Below, piece by piece: positions 28,251 through 38,069 of a stretch of 64,000 nucleotides of DNA. Below the pieces are notes generated by a model, which saw nothing but the letters and a program-made list of their open reading frames with translations, made no database searches and was not told the origin of the DNA. Made by a program: the position numbers and the translations under genes. This DNA is from Variovorax sp. MHTC-1 (GTDB lineage Bacteria > Pseudomonadota > Gammaproteobacteria > Burkholderiales > Burkholderiaceae_C), in the NCBI RefSeq assembly GCF_003984645.1, contig NZ_RWKI01000009.1:62001-126000 (forward strand), in the 5' to 3' direction. Position 1 is the stretch's first letter. Each line of letters opens with the position of its first letter.

Positions 28251-29339
28251 TTAGCCGGTAATCGTCTTTTTGGTGATGGCTGCCACCACGGCGTCGCCCA
28301 TTTCGCGGGTGCCGACCTTGGTCGTGCCCGCGGACCAGATGTCTGCCGTACGCAAACCCTGCGCCAGCACGTGCTTGACGGCCGACTCGATTCGGTCGGC
28401 AGCCTCGGGTTGGTTTAGGGAAAAGCGGAGCATCATGGCAGCGGACAGGATTGTAGCCAAAGGATTGGCAACCCCTTTGCCTGCAATGTCGGGCGCGCTG
28501 CCGTGGCTGGGCTCGTACAGGCCCTGATTGCCGGCGTTGAGCGAGGCCGAGGGCAGCATGCCGATCGAGCCCGTCAGCATGGCGGCTTCGTCGGACAGGA
28601 TGTCGCCGAACATGTTGCCGGTGACGACCACGTCGAATTTCTTGGGCGCCTTGACTAGCTGCATCGCGGCGTTGTCGACGTACATGTGATCGAGTTCGAC
28701 GTCGGGGTATTCCTTGCCGACCTCGGTCACGACGTCCTTCCAGAACTGGAAGGTTTCGAGCACGTTGGCCTTGTCGACGCTGGTCACCCGCTTGCTGCGC
28801 TTGCGTGCCGCCTGGAAGGCGACGTGGGCGATGCGCTCGACCTCGGGGCGCGAATAGCGCATGGTGTCGAAGGCCTCCTCGGCGCCGGGGAAGTGGCCGT
28901 CGACGGCGGTGCGGCGACCGCGCGGCTGGCCGAAATAGATGTCGCCCGTCAGCTCGCGGATGATCAGGATGTCGAGGCCCGCGATCAGTTCGGGCTTCAG
29001 GCTCGAGGCGCCGACCAGCTGCTCGTAGCAGATCGCCGGGCGGAAGTTGGCGAACAGGCCGAGATTCTTGCGCAGGCCGAGGATGGCCTGCTCGGGCCGC
29101 AGCGAACGCTCCAGCCTGTCGTACTTCCAGTCGCCCACGGCGCCGAACAACACGGCATCGGCCTCCTTGGCGAGCTTGAGCGTGGCCTCGGGCAGCGGGT
29201 GGCCGTGGGCCTCGTAGGCTGCACCGCCGACCAGGGCCGATTCCATCTCGAAGGAGAGGTCGAGCGTGTCGAGCACGCGGATGGCTTCGGCGACGATTTC
29301 GGTGCCGATGCCGTCACCGGGAAGGACTGCGATTTTCAT
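28251..29339 (-). CDS. leuB: 3-isopropylmalate dehydrogenase
   Basis: 362 residues. Oxidative decarboxylation in leucine synthesis. [12 protein letters not shown] at the N-terminus, the [15 protein letters not shown] substrate loop, the SVDKANVLE active-site lysine region, and [13 protein letters not shown] metal ligands followed by [14 protein letters not shown]. It follows leuD by 27 bases, in order leuC-leuD-leuB. Confidence 0.97.
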   Translation of the reverse strand: MKIAVLPGDGIGTEIVAEAIRVLDTLDLSFEMESALVGGAAYEAHGHPLPEATLKLAKEADAVLFGAVGDWKYDRLERSLRPEQAILGLRKNLGLFANFRPAICYEQLVGASSLKPELIAGLDILIIRELTGDIYFGQPRGRRTAVDGHFPGAEEAFDTMRYSRPEVERIAHVAFQAARKRSKRVTSVDKANVLETFQFWKDVVTEVGKEYPDVELDHMYVDNAAMQLVKAPKKFDVVVTGNMFGDILSDEAAMLTGSIGMLPSASLNAGNQGLYEPSHGSAPDIAGKGVANPLATILSAAMMLRFSLNQPEAADRIESAVKHVLAQGLRTADIWSAGTTKVGTREMGDAVVAAITKKTITG

Positions 29340-29366
29340 GAAGGTGTTCTGAAGAAGTGGAAGGGG

Positions 29367-30017
29367 TCAGGCGATCAACTGGTGGCTGAGCCAGGGCTTC
29401 TGCGCCAGGCGCTCGGCCTCGAAGGCCTCGATCTTGTCCTTGTGACGCAGCGTCAGGCCGATGTCGTCCAGGCCGTTGATCAGGCAGTACTTGCGGAAGG
29501 CCTGGACCTCGAAGGGCAGCTCGCTGCCGTCGGGCTTGACGATCACTTGCCGCTCGAGGTCGACGGTGAGGCTGTAGCCTGGAAAGGCGAAGGTCTCGTC
29601 GAAGAGCTGGGCGACCTGCGACTCGCTCAGAACGATCGGCAGCAGGCCGTTCTTGAAGCTGTTGTTGAAGAAGATGTCGGCATAGCTGGGCGCGATGATG
29701 GCGCGGAAGCCGTACTGGTCGAGGGCCCAGGGCGCGTGCTCGCGCGACGAGCCGCAGCCGAAGTTCTGGCGCGCGAGCAGGATCGAGGCGCCCGCGTAGC
29801 GCGGCTGGTTCAGCACGAAGTCGGGGTTCGGCTTGCGCGACTTCGGGTCCTGGCCGGGCTCGCCCGGATCGAGGTAGCGCCAGGCGTCGAACAGGTTGGG
29901 GCCGAAACCGGTTTTCCTGATCGACTTCAGGAACTGTTTGGGAATGATGGCGTCGGTGTCGACGTTCTCGCGGTCCATCGGCGCCACGAGGCCCTTGTGC
30001 ACGGTGAATTTCTGCAT
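29367..30017 (-). CDS. leuD: 3-isopropylmalate dehydratase small subunit
   Basis: 216 residues. Swivel domain of isopropylmalate isomerase, working with Leu[13 protein letters not shown] near the N-terminus and the [14 protein letters not shown] substrate-binding loop are diagnostic. Start ATG at 30017, 14 bases after the leuC stop; the frame continues far upstream only as an antisense-free shadow of leuC. Next to leuB downstream. Confidence 0.97.
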   Translation of the reverse strand: MQKFTVHKGLVAPMDRENVDTDAIIPKQFLKSIRKTGFGPNLFDAWRYLDPGEPGQDPKSRKPNPDFVLNQPRYAGASILLARQNFGCGSSREHAPWALDQYGFRAIIAPSYADIFFNNSFKNGLLPIVLSESQVAQLFDETFAFPGYSLTVDLERQVIVKPDGSELPFEVQAFRKYCLINGLDDIGLTLRHKDKIEAFEAERLAQKPWLSHQLIA

Positions 30018-30031
30018 GGTGTGTGGCTCCT

Positions 30032-31453
30032 TCAGGCGAATTGGCGGACGTCGACGAAATGGCCGTGCACCGCGGCGGCGGCGGCCATGGCCGGGCTCAC
30101 CAGGTGGGTGCGGCCGCCGGCGCCCTGCCGGCCTTCGAAGTTGCGGTTGCTGGTGGAGGCGCAGCGTTCGCCGGGCTCGAGCCGGTCGGCGTTCATCGCC
30201 AGGCACATCGAGCAGCCCGGCTCGCGCCATTCGAAGCCCGCGGCCTTGAAGATCTGGTCCAGCCCTTCGCGCTCGGCCTGTTCCTTCACCAGGCCGGAGC
30301 CCGGAACGACCATTGCGAGCTTGACGTTCTTCGCGACCTTCTGACCCAGCTTCTTGACCATGGCCGCGGCTTCGCGCATGTCCTCGATGCGGCTGTTGGT
30401 GCAGGAGCCGATGAACACCTTGTCGATCAGGATGTCGTTCATCGGCTTGTTCGGCTCCAGGCCCATGTAGGTCAGCGCGCGCTCGATGGCGCCGCGCTTG
30501 TTGGCATCCTTTTCCTTGTCCGGATCGGGCACGCGGCCGTCCACCGGCACCACCATCTCGGGCGAGGTGCCCCAGGTGACCTGCGGCTTGATCTGCGCGG
30601 CGTCGAGCTCGACCACGGTGTCGAAATGCGCATCGGCATCCGAGTGCAGCGTCTTCCAATAGGCAACGGCCTGGTCCCATTCGACGCCCGTGGGCGCGAG
30701 CGGGCGGCCCTTGACGTAGGCGATGGTCTTCTCGTCCACCGCCACCAGTCCGGCGCGCGCCCCGGCCTCGATCGCCATGTTGCACACCGTCATGCGGCCT
30801 TCCATGCTGAGGTCGCGGATCGCCGAGCCGGCGAATTCGATCGTGTAGCCGGTACCGCCGGCGGTGCCGATCTTGCCGATGATCGCCAGCACGATGTCCT
30901 TGGCGGTGCAGCCCGGCGCCAGCTTGCCCTCCACCCTGACGAGCAGGTTCTTCGCCTTCTTGGCGAGCAAGGTCTGGGTCGCCATCACGTGCTCGACCTC
31001 GCTGGTGCCGATGCCGTGCGCCAGTGCGCCGAAGGCGCCGTGCGTGGAGGTGTGCGAATCGCCGCACACCACCGTCATGCCCGGCAGCGTCGCGCCCGAC
31101 TCGGGGCCGATCACGTGCACGATGCCCTGGCGCTTGCTCAGGAAGGGGAAGAACGCAGCCGCGCCGAATTCCTTGATGTTGCTGTCCAGTGTGGTGATCT
31201 GCTCGCGGCTGACGGGGTCGGCGATGCCGTCGTAGCCGCGCTCCCAGTTCGTGGTCGGCGTGTTGTGGTCGGCCGTGGCCACCACCGAGCTGATGCGCCA
31301 CAGCTTGCGGCCGGTTTCGCGCAGCCCCTCGAAGGCCTGTGGGCTGGTCACTTCGTGGACCAGGTGGCGGTCGATGTACAGGATCGAGGTTCCGTCTTCC
31401 TCGGTGTGGACGACGTGTTCGTCCCAGAGCTTGTCGTAGAGCGTGCGTGCCAT
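30032..31453 (-). CDS. leuC: 3-isopropylmalate dehydratase large subunit
   Basis: 473 residues of the aconitase superfamily. 4Fe-4S ligands are in [11 protein letters not shown] and in the CSMCLAMN segment; [16 protein letters not shown] is the aconitase signature. It isomerises 2- to 3-isopropylmalate with LeuD. Start ATG at 31453, 32 bases after the LysR stop on the same strand, so LysR may be cotranscribed with leuCDB. Confidence 0.97.
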   Translation of the reverse strand: MARTLYDKLWDEHVVHTEEDGTSILYIDRHLVHEVTSPQAFEGLRETGRKLWRISSVVATADHNTPTTNWERGYDGIADPVSREQITTLDSNIKEFGAAAFFPFLSKRQGIVHVIGPESGATLPGMTVVCGDSHTSTHGAFGALAHGIGTSEVEHVMATQTLLAKKAKNLLVRVEGKLAPGCTAKDIVLAIIGKIGTAGGTGYTIEFAGSAIRDLSMEGRMTVCNMAIEAGARAGLVAVDEKTIAYVKGRPLAPTGVEWDQAVAYWKTLHSDADAHFDTVVELDAAQIKPQVTWGTSPEMVVPVDGRVPDPDKEKDANKRGAIERALTYMGLEPNKPMNDILIDKVFIGSCTNSRIEDMREAAAMVKKLGQKVAKNVKLAMVVPGSGLVKEQAEREGLDQIFKAAGFEWREPGCSMCLAMNADRLEPGERCASTSNRNFEGRQGAGGRTHLVSPAMAAAAAVHGHFVDVRQFA

Positions 31454-31485
31454 GTGATGGTCTCTTTCGTGGGAGGGTGATTGTC

Positions 31486-32430
31486 TTATGCGGCCAGCTG
31501 GTCGGGCGCCGCCGCCGGCGCCTGCAGGTGCGTGACGAGCATGCGCGCCGCGACCGGGAGCGTCGAGAAATCGCGCGCGACCAGGCGGATCTCGCGCGCC
31601 GCCCAGGCGTCGTTCAGCGCCACGCTCGTCAAGCCGCGGCCGATGCCGCCTTGCATCAGTTCGAAGGCGCGCAGCGGCATCACGCCGATGCCGAGGCCGT
31701 TCTCGATCATTCGGCACATGGCGTCGAGGCCGGTCACGTGGATGCGCAGCTTGATCGTGCGATCGGCGGCCAGCGCGGCCTGGTGCATCGCGACGTAGAT
31801 CGAGCTGTTGGTATGCAGGCCGACGTGGTCGACATCCAGCGAGTCCGCGAAATCAATTGCGCGCTGCGCCGCCAGCGGATGGCCTGCGGGCACGACCAGC
31901 ACCAGCGAATCGCGGCGGTACGGCAGGCTCTGCAGTTCGCTCGTGCCTTCCGGTACGTGACAGATGCCGAGGTCGGCCGCTCCCTCGTGCACGGCGCGCA
32001 CCACCTCGCTGCTGAGATGTTCTTCCAGGTCGATCTTGATCGCGTCATGCTCGCGCGTGAAGGCGCCGAGGTCCTCGGGGAGAAACTGCACGATGGCCGA
32101 GATGTTCGCGTGCACCCGAACATGACCGCGAATGCCGTCGGCGTACTCGCTCAGCTCGCCCTGCATCTTCTCCAGGCTGTAGAGCACGGAGCGTGCGTGG
32201 TGAAGAAGGCTCTCGCCCGCTGGCGTCAGGTCGACGCCGCGTGCATGGCGATAAAGCAGGGGAGTGCCGAGCGTGGCTTCGAGATCCGACAAGCGCTTGC
32301 TGATGGCGGAGGCGGCGATGAATTCGCGCTCCGCCGCCCGTCCGATAGTGCCCAGCTCGCAGACGGCCACGAACAGCTGCAACGACGTGAGGTCGATGCG
32401 GCGGGCGAAATTGCGTTCGGACGAGGTCAT
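31486..32430 (-). CDS. LysR family transcriptional regulator
   Basis: 314 residues. The N-terminal winged helix-turn-helix (about 12-70: [20 protein letters not shown], then [20 protein letters not shown]) is followed by a periplasmic-binding-like effector domain. It sits just upstream of leuC in the same direction, so a role in leucine biosynthesis is plausible but not shown; LysR genes are more often divergent from their targets. A 17-bp inverted repeat at 32497-32513 lies upstream of its start. Confidence 0.9.
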   Translation of the reverse strand: MTSSERNFARRIDLTSLQLFVAVCELGTIGRAAEREFIAASAISKRLSDLEATLGTPLLYRHARGVDLTPAGESLLHHARSVLYSLEKMQGELSEYADGIRGHVRVHANISAIVQFLPEDLGAFTREHDAIKIDLEEHLSSEVVRAVHEGAADLGICHVPEGTSELQSLPYRRDSLVLVVPAGHPLAAQRAIDFADSLDVDHVGLHTNSSIYVAMHQAALAADRTIKLRIHVTGLDAMCRMIENGLGIGVMPLRAFELMQGGIGRGLTSVALNDAWAAREIRLVARDFSTLPVAARMLVTHLQAPAAAPDQLAA

Positions 32431-32496
32431 TTCGGGGCTTCGGCATCTCGGTTGGAGATGGAAGCCCCTATTTTCCCTCTGTTTTTACGTGTTAGT

Positions 32497-32513
32497 CATC
32501 GCGATGCGCGATG
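32497..32513. promoter_or_regulatory. inverted repeat upstream of the LysR gene
   Basis: CATCGCG at 32497-32503 and CGCGATG at 32507-32513 around ATG, a perfect 7-3-7 repeat. It is 67-83 bases before the LysR start, a reasonable distance for an autoregulatory operator, and just after the entericidin-like gene. No T run, so not a terminator. Confidence 0.35.
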
Positions 32514-32551
32514 GCATCGCTGCCAGAGTGCGATGGTGAGGCGAGAAGGCG

Positions 32552-32692
32552 CTATTGACGCTTCTTGCTCGAGTCTTCCATCTTCTCGCCGGCCTTCTGC
32601 ACGTCCTGGCCCGCGCCTCTCCAGGTATTGCAGCCGGCCAGCGGCACGGACAGGGTGAAAGCGATGGCGACCAGTGCGGCAAGTTTCTTCAT
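32552..32692 (-). CDS. entericidin-like small lipoprotein
   Basis: 46 residues. MKKLAALVAIAFTLSVPLAG is a lipoprotein signal with the lipobox LAGC (Cys21), followed by NTWRGAGQDVQKAGEKMEDSS. The C-N-T-x-x-G-A-G-x-D-V-Q pattern is that of entericidin A/B (ecnA/ecnB), cell-envelope lipoproteins described in E. coli as an antidote/toxin pair. Only one member is present. An AGAAGGAG ribosome-binding site lies just before the ATG, which makes a real gene likely despite its size. It sits between gltA and LysR. Confidence 0.85.
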   Translation of the reverse strand: MKKLAALVAIAFTLSVPLAGCNTWRGAGQDVQKAGEKMEDSSKKRQ

Positions 32693-32765
32693 GGCGTAAC
32701 TCCTTCTGTTTGGGTGCCTTGCAGCCTATGCCCCCCTTGCCGGCACTGCGTGTCAGCCAAGACGC

Positions 32766-32790
32766 AAAAAAGCTGCCCGAGGGCAGCTTT
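32766..32790 (-). terminator. intrinsic terminator after gltA
   Basis: On the minus strand AAAGCTGCCC and its complement form the stem (32771-32790, loop about 2-4 bases), followed by six T (AAAAAA at 32766-32771 on plus). It is 25 bases after the gltA stop and should end the sdh-gltA transcript before the entericidin-like gene. Confidence 0.85.
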
Positions 32791-32814
32791 CCGGGGTGAG
32801 CGCGAAGACGAGGC

Positions 32815-34125
32815 TCAGCGCTGCGCGATAGGCTGCACGTCGCGCTTGGGCGAGCCTTCGAAGAGCTGGCGCGGACGACCGATCTTGTACTCCGGGTCGC
32901 CGATCATCTCGTTGAGCTGGGCGATCCAGCCGACGGTGCGCGCGAGCGCGAAGATCGCGGTGAAGAGCGGCACCGGGATGCCGATCGCGCGCTGCACGAT
33001 GCCCGAGTAGAAGTCGACGTTCGGGTAGAGCTTGCGCGAGACGAAGTATTCGTCTTCGAGTGCGATCTTCTCGAGCGCCATCGCAAGCTTGAACAGCGGA
33101 TCGTTCTCGAGGCCAAGCTCGTTCAGCACTTCCTTGCAGGTCTCCTGCATCAGCTTGGCGCGGGGATCGTAGTTCTTGTAGACGCGGTGCCCGAAACCCA
33201 TCAGCTTGACATTCGAGCTCTTGTCCTTGACCTGCTTGATGAACTCGCCGATCTTGTCGACGCCGCCCGCCTTCTGAATGTCGTGGAGCATGTTGAGCGC
33301 CGCTTCGTTGGCGCCCCCGTGGGCCGGACCCCAGAGGCAGGCCACGCCCGCCGCGATGGCTGCGAAGGGGTTGGTGCCCGAGGAGCCGCACAAGCGCACG
33401 GTCGAGGTCGAGGCGTTCTGCTCATGATCGGCATGGAGGATGAAGATGCGGTCGAGCGCGCGCTCGAGCACCGGGCTCACCTTGTATTCCTCGCAGGGCG
33501 TGGCGAACATCATGTGCAGGAAGTTGCCCGCATAGCTGAGTTCGTTCTTCGGGTACATGTAGGGCTGGCCGATCGTGTACTTGTAGGCCATGGCGACCAG
33601 CGTCGGCATCTTCGCGATCAGGCGGATCGCGGCGATCTCGCGGTGCTTCGGATTGTTGATGTCCGTGCTGTCGTGATAGAAGGCCGACAGCGCGCCGACC
33701 AGGCCGGTCATGATGGCCATCGGATGCGCATCGCGGCGGAAGCCCCGCAGGAAGAACTGCATCTGCTCGTTGACCATCGTGTGGTTGGTCACGAGCTTGG
33801 TGAAGTCGGTCTTCTGCGTCGTATTCGGCAGCTCGCCGTACAGCAGCAGGTGGCAGGTTTCGAGAAAGTCGCAATTGGTCGCGAGCTGTTCGATCGGATA
33901 GCCGCGGTAGAGCAGTTCGCCCTTGTCGCCGTCGATGTAGGTGATGGCCGACTCGCACGACGCCGTCGACATGAAGCCCGGGTCGTAGGTGAACATGCCG
34001 GTCTGGGCGTAGAGCTTGCGGATGTCGATCACGTCGGGGCCCATGGTGCCCTTGTAGATCGGCAACTCGACGTTCTGTCCGCCGTTGCTGAACGACAGGG
34101 TGGCCTTGGTCTCGGATGCTTTCAT
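32815..34125 (-). CDS. gltA: citrate synthase (type II)
   Basis: 436 residues. Catalytic residues His269 ([10 protein letters not shown]), His313 (GFGHRVYKN) and Asp371 (VDFYSG) are intact. The N-terminal beta-rich extension and length match the hexameric, NADH-sensitive gram-negative enzyme. It is the last gene of the sdhCDABE-gltA cluster, 23 bases after sdhE, and is followed by a terminator. Confidence 0.97.
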   Translation of the reverse strand: MKASETKATLSFSNGGQNVELPIYKGTMGPDVIDIRKLYAQTGMFTYDPGFMSTASCESAITYIDGDKGELLYRGYPIEQLATNCDFLETCHLLLYGELPNTTQKTDFTKLVTNHTMVNEQMQFFLRGFRRDAHPMAIMTGLVGALSAFYHDSTDINNPKHREIAAIRLIAKMPTLVAMAYKYTIGQPYMYPKNELSYAGNFLHMMFATPCEEYKVSPVLERALDRIFILHADHEQNASTSTVRLCGSSGTNPFAAIAAGVACLWGPAHGGANEAALNMLHDIQKAGGVDKIGEFIKQVKDKSSNVKLMGFGHRVYKNYDPRAKLMQETCKEVLNELGLENDPLFKLAMALEKIALEDEYFVSRKLYPNVDFYSGIVQRAIGIPVPLFTAIFALARTVGWIAQLNEMIGDPEYKIGRPRQLFEGSPKRDVQPIAQR

Positions 34126-34148
34126 TGCGAGTGTCTTTCAAAGAGTGT

Positions 34149-34451
34149 TCAGGAAGATTGGGATTGCGCGCCGTCGGTGCGCATCAACTGCAGGAGTTCG
34201 ATCACGTCGGCCCCGGCCCATTCGGGCTCGGGTTCCTTTCTTCGAAGCAGCAGGTCGAGCAGATCGTTGTCCGACAGGTCCATCAATGTCTCCAGTGCCT
34301 GCGCCTGCCCGCAGGTCAGACCTTCTTCATGCCGCTCGAAGAAGCGCGCGATGAAGAGGTCGTTCTCAAGCAAGCCGCGCCGGCAGCGCCATCTCAGCTT
34401 GCTCAGCGCACGTTCGCTGATCGGCTGCTGGAGGTCGGTGGCGGATTGCAT
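34149..34451 (-). CDS. sdhE: SdhE, succinate dehydrogenase flavinylation factor
   Basis: 100 residues, alpha-helical and Leu/Glu-rich. The RGxxE motif is RRGLLENDLFIARFF (Arg25, Gly26, Glu29), the mark of SdhE/CptB, which helps attach FAD covalently to SdhA. The start at ATG 34451 is preferred over a TTG at 34460. It lies 13 bases after sdhB and before gltA, a sensible place for an SDH assembly factor. Its E. coli neighbour ygfX is not here; a YgfX-like gene is at 1823. Confidence 0.92.
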   Translation of the reverse strand: MQSATDLQQPISERALSKLRWRCRRGLLENDLFIARFFERHEEGLTCGQAQALETLMDLSDNDLLDLLLRRKEPEPEWAGADVIELLQLMRTDGAQSQSS

Positions 34452-34464
34452 GGTTTTCAAAAGC

Positions 34465-35166
34465 TCAGATGGCGCGGCGCACCATCAGTTCCTTGATCTT
34501 GCCGATCGCCTTGGTCGGGTTCAGGTTCTTCGGGCACACGTCGACGCAATTCATGATCGTGTGGCAGCGGAACAGGCGGTACGGGTCTTCGAGGTTGTCC
34601 AGTCGTTCGGCGGTGGCCTCGTCGCGGCTGTCGGCGATGAAGCGGTAGGCCTGCAGCAGGCCGGCCGGGCCGACGAACTTGTCCGGGTTCCACCAGAAAC
34701 TCGGACAGCTGGTCGAGCAGCTCGCGCACAGGATGCATTCGTAGAGCCCGTTGAGCTCGTCGCGCTCTTCGGGGGACTGCAGGCGCTCCTTTTCGGGCGG
34801 CACCGTGTCGTTCTGCAGATACGGCTTGATCGAGTTGTACTGCTTGAAGAACTGCGTCATGTCCACGATGAGGTCGCGGATCACCGGCAGGCCGGGCAGC
34901 GGCTTCAGCACGATCGTGCCCTTGAGCGTGAGCATGTTGGTCAGGCAGGCGAGGCCGTTCTTGCCGTTGATGTTCATCGCGTCCGAGCCGCAGACGCCTT
35001 CGCGGCAGGAGCGGCGGAACGACAGCGTCGGATCCTGCGCCTTGAGCTTCATCAGGGCGTCGAGCAGCATGCGTTCGTGGCCGTCGAGTTCGATCTCGAC
35101 GGTCTGCATGTAGGGCTTGGCGTCCTTGTCCGGGTCGTAGCGGTAGATCTGGAATGTGCGCTTCAT
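34465..35166 (-). CDS. sdhB: succinate dehydrogenase iron-sulfur subunit
   Basis: 233 residues. Ferredoxin-like N-terminal domain with the 2Fe-2S ligands (SCREGVCGSDAM and later GLAC) and a C-terminal helical domain with the 4Fe-4S and 3Fe-4S clusters (CILCASCSTSCPSFWW, then CHTIMNCVDVCPK). It passes electrons from SdhA to the quinone site. It follows sdhA by 22 bases. Confidence 0.97.
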   Translation of the reverse strand: MKRTFQIYRYDPDKDAKPYMQTVEIELDGHERMLLDALMKLKAQDPTLSFRRSCREGVCGSDAMNINGKNGLACLTNMLTLKGTIVLKPLPGLPVIRDLIVDMTQFFKQYNSIKPYLQNDTVPPEKERLQSPEERDELNGLYECILCASCSTSCPSFWWNPDKFVGPAGLLQAYRFIADSRDEATAERLDNLEDPYRLFRCHTIMNCVDVCPKNLNPTKAIGKIKELMVRRAI

Positions 35167-35188
35167 CGTGAAAACCTTGGGTATGTTC

Positions 35189-36997
35189 TTAGAAGGTACG
35201 GACCTTGGGAGGCACGGACTCGACCGTCAGCGGCTTGAGCTTGACGGGCTTGTAGGACAGGCGGTTGTCCTGGCTGTACCAGAGCGTGTGCTTCATCCAG
35301 TTGGCGTCGTCGCGGCCCAGCGGCGCGACGGGGTCGTCGGACGGGCGCTCGTAGTCCTCGACCGTGTGCGCGCCTCGGCACTCCTTGCGCGCGGCGGCCG
35401 AGACCATGGTGGCCTGCGCCACCTCGATCAGGTTGTCGACTTCCAGCGCCTCGATGCGCGCGGTGTTGAAGACGCGCGACTTGTCCTTCAGCGTGACCTT
35501 GGCCACGCGCTCGCGCACGGCGGCGATCTTCTTGACGCCCTCGTCCATGGAGGCCTGCTTGCGGAACACGGCGGCGTGCTGCTGCATCACGGAGCGGATC
35601 TCGCCCGCCACGTCTTGCGCATACTCGCCCGAAGTCGAAGCCTCGAGCTGGTTCAGGCGCTCCAGCGTGCGGTCGGCGGCATCGGCCGGCAGCGGCTTGT
35701 GTTCCTTCAGCTTGTCGTTGAACTCGACGATGTGGTTGCCGGCCGCGCGCCCGAACACCAGCAGGTCGAGCAGCGAGTTGGTGCCCAGGCGGTTGGCTCC
35801 GTGCACGCTCACGCAGGAACATTCGCCCACCGCGTACAGGCCGTTGACCACGGCGCTGTTGTCCTCGCCCTTCTGGATCACCACCTGGCCGTTGATATTG
35901 GTCGGAATGCCGCCCATCTGGTAGTGGATGGTCGGCACCACGGGGATCGGTTCCTTCGTGATGTCGACGTTGGCGAAGTTGACGCCGATCTCGTACACCG
36001 AAGGCAGGCGTTTGTGGATCGTCTCGGCACCGAGGTGGTCGAGCTTCAGCAGCACGTAGTCCTTGTTCGGGCCGCAGCCGCGGCCTTCCTTGATTTCCTG
36101 GTCCATCGAACGCGAGACGAAGTCGCGCGGCGCCAGGTCCTTGAGCGTGGGCGCGTAGCGCTCCATGAAGCGCTCGCCGTTGCTGTTGAGCAGGATCGCG
36201 CCTTCGCCGCGGCAGCCTTCGGTCAGCAGCACGCCGGCGCCGGCCACGCCGGTCGGGTGGAACTGCCAGAACTCCATATCCTGCAGCGGAATGCCCGAGC
36301 GCGCCGCCATGCCGAGGCCGTCGCCGGTGTTGATGAAGGCGTTTGTCGAGGCCGCGAAGATGCGGCCCGCGCCGCCGGTGGCCAAGAGCACTGTTTTGGC
36401 CTGCAGGATGTGCAGGTCACCGGTTTCCATCTCGAGCGCGGTCACGCCGACCACGTCGCCATCGGCGTCGCGGATCAGGTCGAGCGCCATCCATTCGACG
36501 AAGAACTGGGTGCGCGCCTCGACGTTCTTCTGGTAGAGGGTGTGCAGCATCGCGTGGCCGGTGCGGTCGGCCGCCGCGCAGGCGCGCTGCACCGGCTTCT
36601 CGCCGTAGTTGGCGGTGTGGCCGCCGAAGGGGCGCTGGTAGATGGTGCCGTCCGGATTGCGGTCGAAGGGCATGCCGAAATGCTCGAGCTCGTACACCAC
36701 CTTCGGCGCTTCGCGGCACATGAACTCGATCGCGTCCTGGTCGCCGAGCCAGTCGGAGCCCTTGATGGTGTCGTAGAAGTGGTAGTGCCAGTTGTCCTCG
36801 CTCATGTTGCCGAGCGAGGCGCCGACGCCGCCCTGCGCCGCGACGGTGTGCGAACGGGTCGGGAACACCTTGGACAGGACGGCCACGTTGAGGCCGGCGC
36901 GCGCCAGTTGCAGCGAGGCGCGCATGCCGGAGCCGCCGGCGCCGACGATGACGACGTCGAACTTGCGCTTGGTGATTTGTTCTTTGGTATAGGACAT
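35189..36997 (-). CDS. sdhA: succinate dehydrogenase flavoprotein subunit
   Basis: 602 residues. FAD-binding GAGGSGMRASLQLA at the N-terminus and His50 in TRSHTVAAQGG, the residue that binds FAD covalently (with SdhE help). Substrate-binding HPTG and the RSMDQEIKEGRG arginine region are present. The ATG at 36997 matches the family N-terminus; upstream lies repeat copy C. Succinate oxidation at the cytoplasmic face of the inner membrane. Confidence 0.97.
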   Translation of the reverse strand: MSYTKEQITKRKFDVVIVGAGGSGMRASLQLARAGLNVAVLSKVFPTRSHTVAAQGGVGASLGNMSEDNWHYHFYDTIKGSDWLGDQDAIEFMCREAPKVVYELEHFGMPFDRNPDGTIYQRPFGGHTANYGEKPVQRACAAADRTGHAMLHTLYQKNVEARTQFFVEWMALDLIRDADGDVVGVTALEMETGDLHILQAKTVLLATGGAGRIFAASTNAFINTGDGLGMAARSGIPLQDMEFWQFHPTGVAGAGVLLTEGCRGEGAILLNSNGERFMERYAPTLKDLAPRDFVSRSMDQEIKEGRGCGPNKDYVLLKLDHLGAETIHKRLPSVYEIGVNFANVDITKEPIPVVPTIHYQMGGIPTNINGQVVIQKGEDNSAVVNGLYAVGECSCVSVHGANRLGTNSLLDLLVFGRAAGNHIVEFNDKLKEHKPLPADAADRTLERLNQLEASTSGEYAQDVAGEIRSVMQQHAAVFRKQASMDEGVKKIAAVRERVAKVTLKDKSRVFNTARIEALEVDNLIEVAQATMVSAAARKECRGAHTVEDYERPSDDPVAPLGRDDANWMKHTLWYSQDNRLSYKPVKLKPLTVESVPPKVRTF

Positions 36998-37010
36998 GGG
37001 GTCAGGACTC

Positions 37011-37087
37011 CCGCCGGGCCGCGCCAAGGGGGGCCGCGCCCCCTTGGGGGGCAGCGAATACATGAAATGGTGAGCGTGGGGGCATTA
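37011..37087 (-). repeat. post-stop intergenic repeat, copy C (sdhD-sdhA)
   Basis: Read on the minus strand it starts with the sdhD TAA, then TGCCCCCACGCTC, a middle part, CTGCCCCCCAAGGGGGCGC and a CCTTGGCGCGGCCCGGCGG end. Same layout as copies A and B. Confidence 0.65.
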
Positions 37088-37450
37088 AATTCTCCAGAGC
37101 ACTTGAATGGCCCAACCCGCGCATGCAACAAGCCAGACGATCGTGAAAACCTGCAAGACGAGACGGATGCCGACCGGCTGGACGTAGTCCATCCAGATGT
37201 CGCGCATGCCGACCCAGACGTGATAGAGCAACGAAGCGATCACCGTGAAGGTGAGCACCTTCATCCACTGCGACGCGAAAATGCCGGCCCACTCGTCGTA
37301 GCCGATCGGCCCGCGGGTGAAAAGCACCTGCGCCAACAGGATGACGGTGAAGAGCGCCATCAGGGCGCCCGTGATGCGCTGGCTGAGCCAGTCGCGCAGA
37401 CCGTAGTGCGCGCCGACGACGATGCGCTTGGAGCCGTAGTTCACAGACAT
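37085..37450 (-). CDS. sdhD: succinate dehydrogenase membrane anchor subunit
   Basis: 121 residues with three membrane helices (about 25-45, 63-83, 95-117). SQRITGALMALFTVILLAQ opens the first helix; YHVWVGMRDIWMDYV contains the probable heme-contact His77 and the Asp-Tyr at the quinone site. It anchors SdhAB together with SdhC. 13 bases after sdhC; 87 bases and a repeat before sdhA. Confidence 0.94.
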   Translation of the reverse strand: MSVNYGSKRIVVGAHYGLRDWLSQRITGALMALFTVILLAQVLFTRGPIGYDEWAGIFASQWMKVLTFTVIASLLYHVWVGMRDIWMDYVQPVGIRLVLQVFTIVWLVACAGWAIQVLWRI

Positions 37451-37463
37451 CTCGTGCTCCTTC

Positions 37464-37910
37464 TCAATAAAGACCGAACAACTTGGCGCCGAACACGACG
37501 GTCAAGAGAATGCTGATGGCGAGCGTGGCGATTGCCGAGCTCTGGCCGAATTCCTTGTTCACCGCGGCGTGGCTCACGTCCATCCACAGATGGCGCAGGC
37601 CGGCGACGAAGTGGTGCAGGTAAGACCAGATCAGCGCCAGCACCACCAGCTTCAGAAACCAGCCCGGAACGAAACCAAGGCCGCTGTTGAAAGCGGCCTT
37701 GAAGCGTGCGTACGAGTACTCGGAAGACACGGAGGTGTCGAACATCCAGATGATGAAAGGAAGCAGCAGGAACATCAGGCCACCGCTCACGCGATGAAGA
37801 ATCGACACGATGCCGGCCGGCGGAAGCCGGTAGGTGGTCAGGTCGGTGAAGGCGTTGATGTTGCGGAACTCGCGCCGCTGCGGTCGGGGTGGTGTGGCCA
37901 GCTCTGTCAT
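37464..37910 (-). CDS. sdhC: succinate dehydrogenase cytochrome b556 subunit
   Basis: 148 residues with three membrane helices. LHRVSGGLMFLLLPFIIWMF includes the family HR-SG motif; the heme ligand is probably His100 in LHHFVAGLRHLWMD. The ATG at 37910 is the family start. It is the first gene of the sdh operon; a -10-like TAGAAT lies in the 159-base gap before it, without a good -35. Confidence 0.94.
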   Translation of the reverse strand: MTELATPPRPQRREFRNINAFTDLTTYRLPPAGIVSILHRVSGGLMFLLLPFIIWMFDTSVSSEYSYARFKAAFNSGLGFVPGWFLKLVVLALIWSYLHHFVAGLRHLWMDVSHAAVNKEFGQSSAIATLAISILLTVVFGAKLFGLY

Positions 37911-38020
37911 GGGGGCTTTCGGTGTATTTTTCGAGGGGCGGCTCGATCTTTGGCGGAAATGCAAACAACGCAAAATTCTATTGCAACGCACCATCGCGCT
38001 TCGCGCGCTGCGAAGTCGTC

Positions 38021-38064
38021 GCACTGCTTCGCTCGGTTGCTATTGATTCGATAGCTTGGCGCTC
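38021..38064. repeat. GCTAT/ATAGC repeat element upstream of sdhC
   Basis: GCTAT at 38039-38043 and ATAGC at 38051-38055 flank TGATTCG, followed by TTGGCGCTC. It looks like the GCTAT..GATAGCTG..GCGC intergenic element I associate with Comamonadaceae genomes. It lies between the gntR stop and sdhC. Confidence 0.4.
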
Positions 38065-38069
38065 ACGGG

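Noticed and set aside
28686..30344. 552-codon plus-strand frame across leuB and leuD
   Set aside because: Antisense shadow of two genes with intact catalytic motifs.
30018..31301. Long N-terminal extension of leuD through leuC
   Set aside because: Conserved LeuD starts at 30017; the extension is a shadow of leuC in another frame.
35156..37516. 786-codon plus-strand frame across sdhA and sdhD
   Set aside because: Antisense to two certain genes, low-complexity His/Arg/Val product, no motif.
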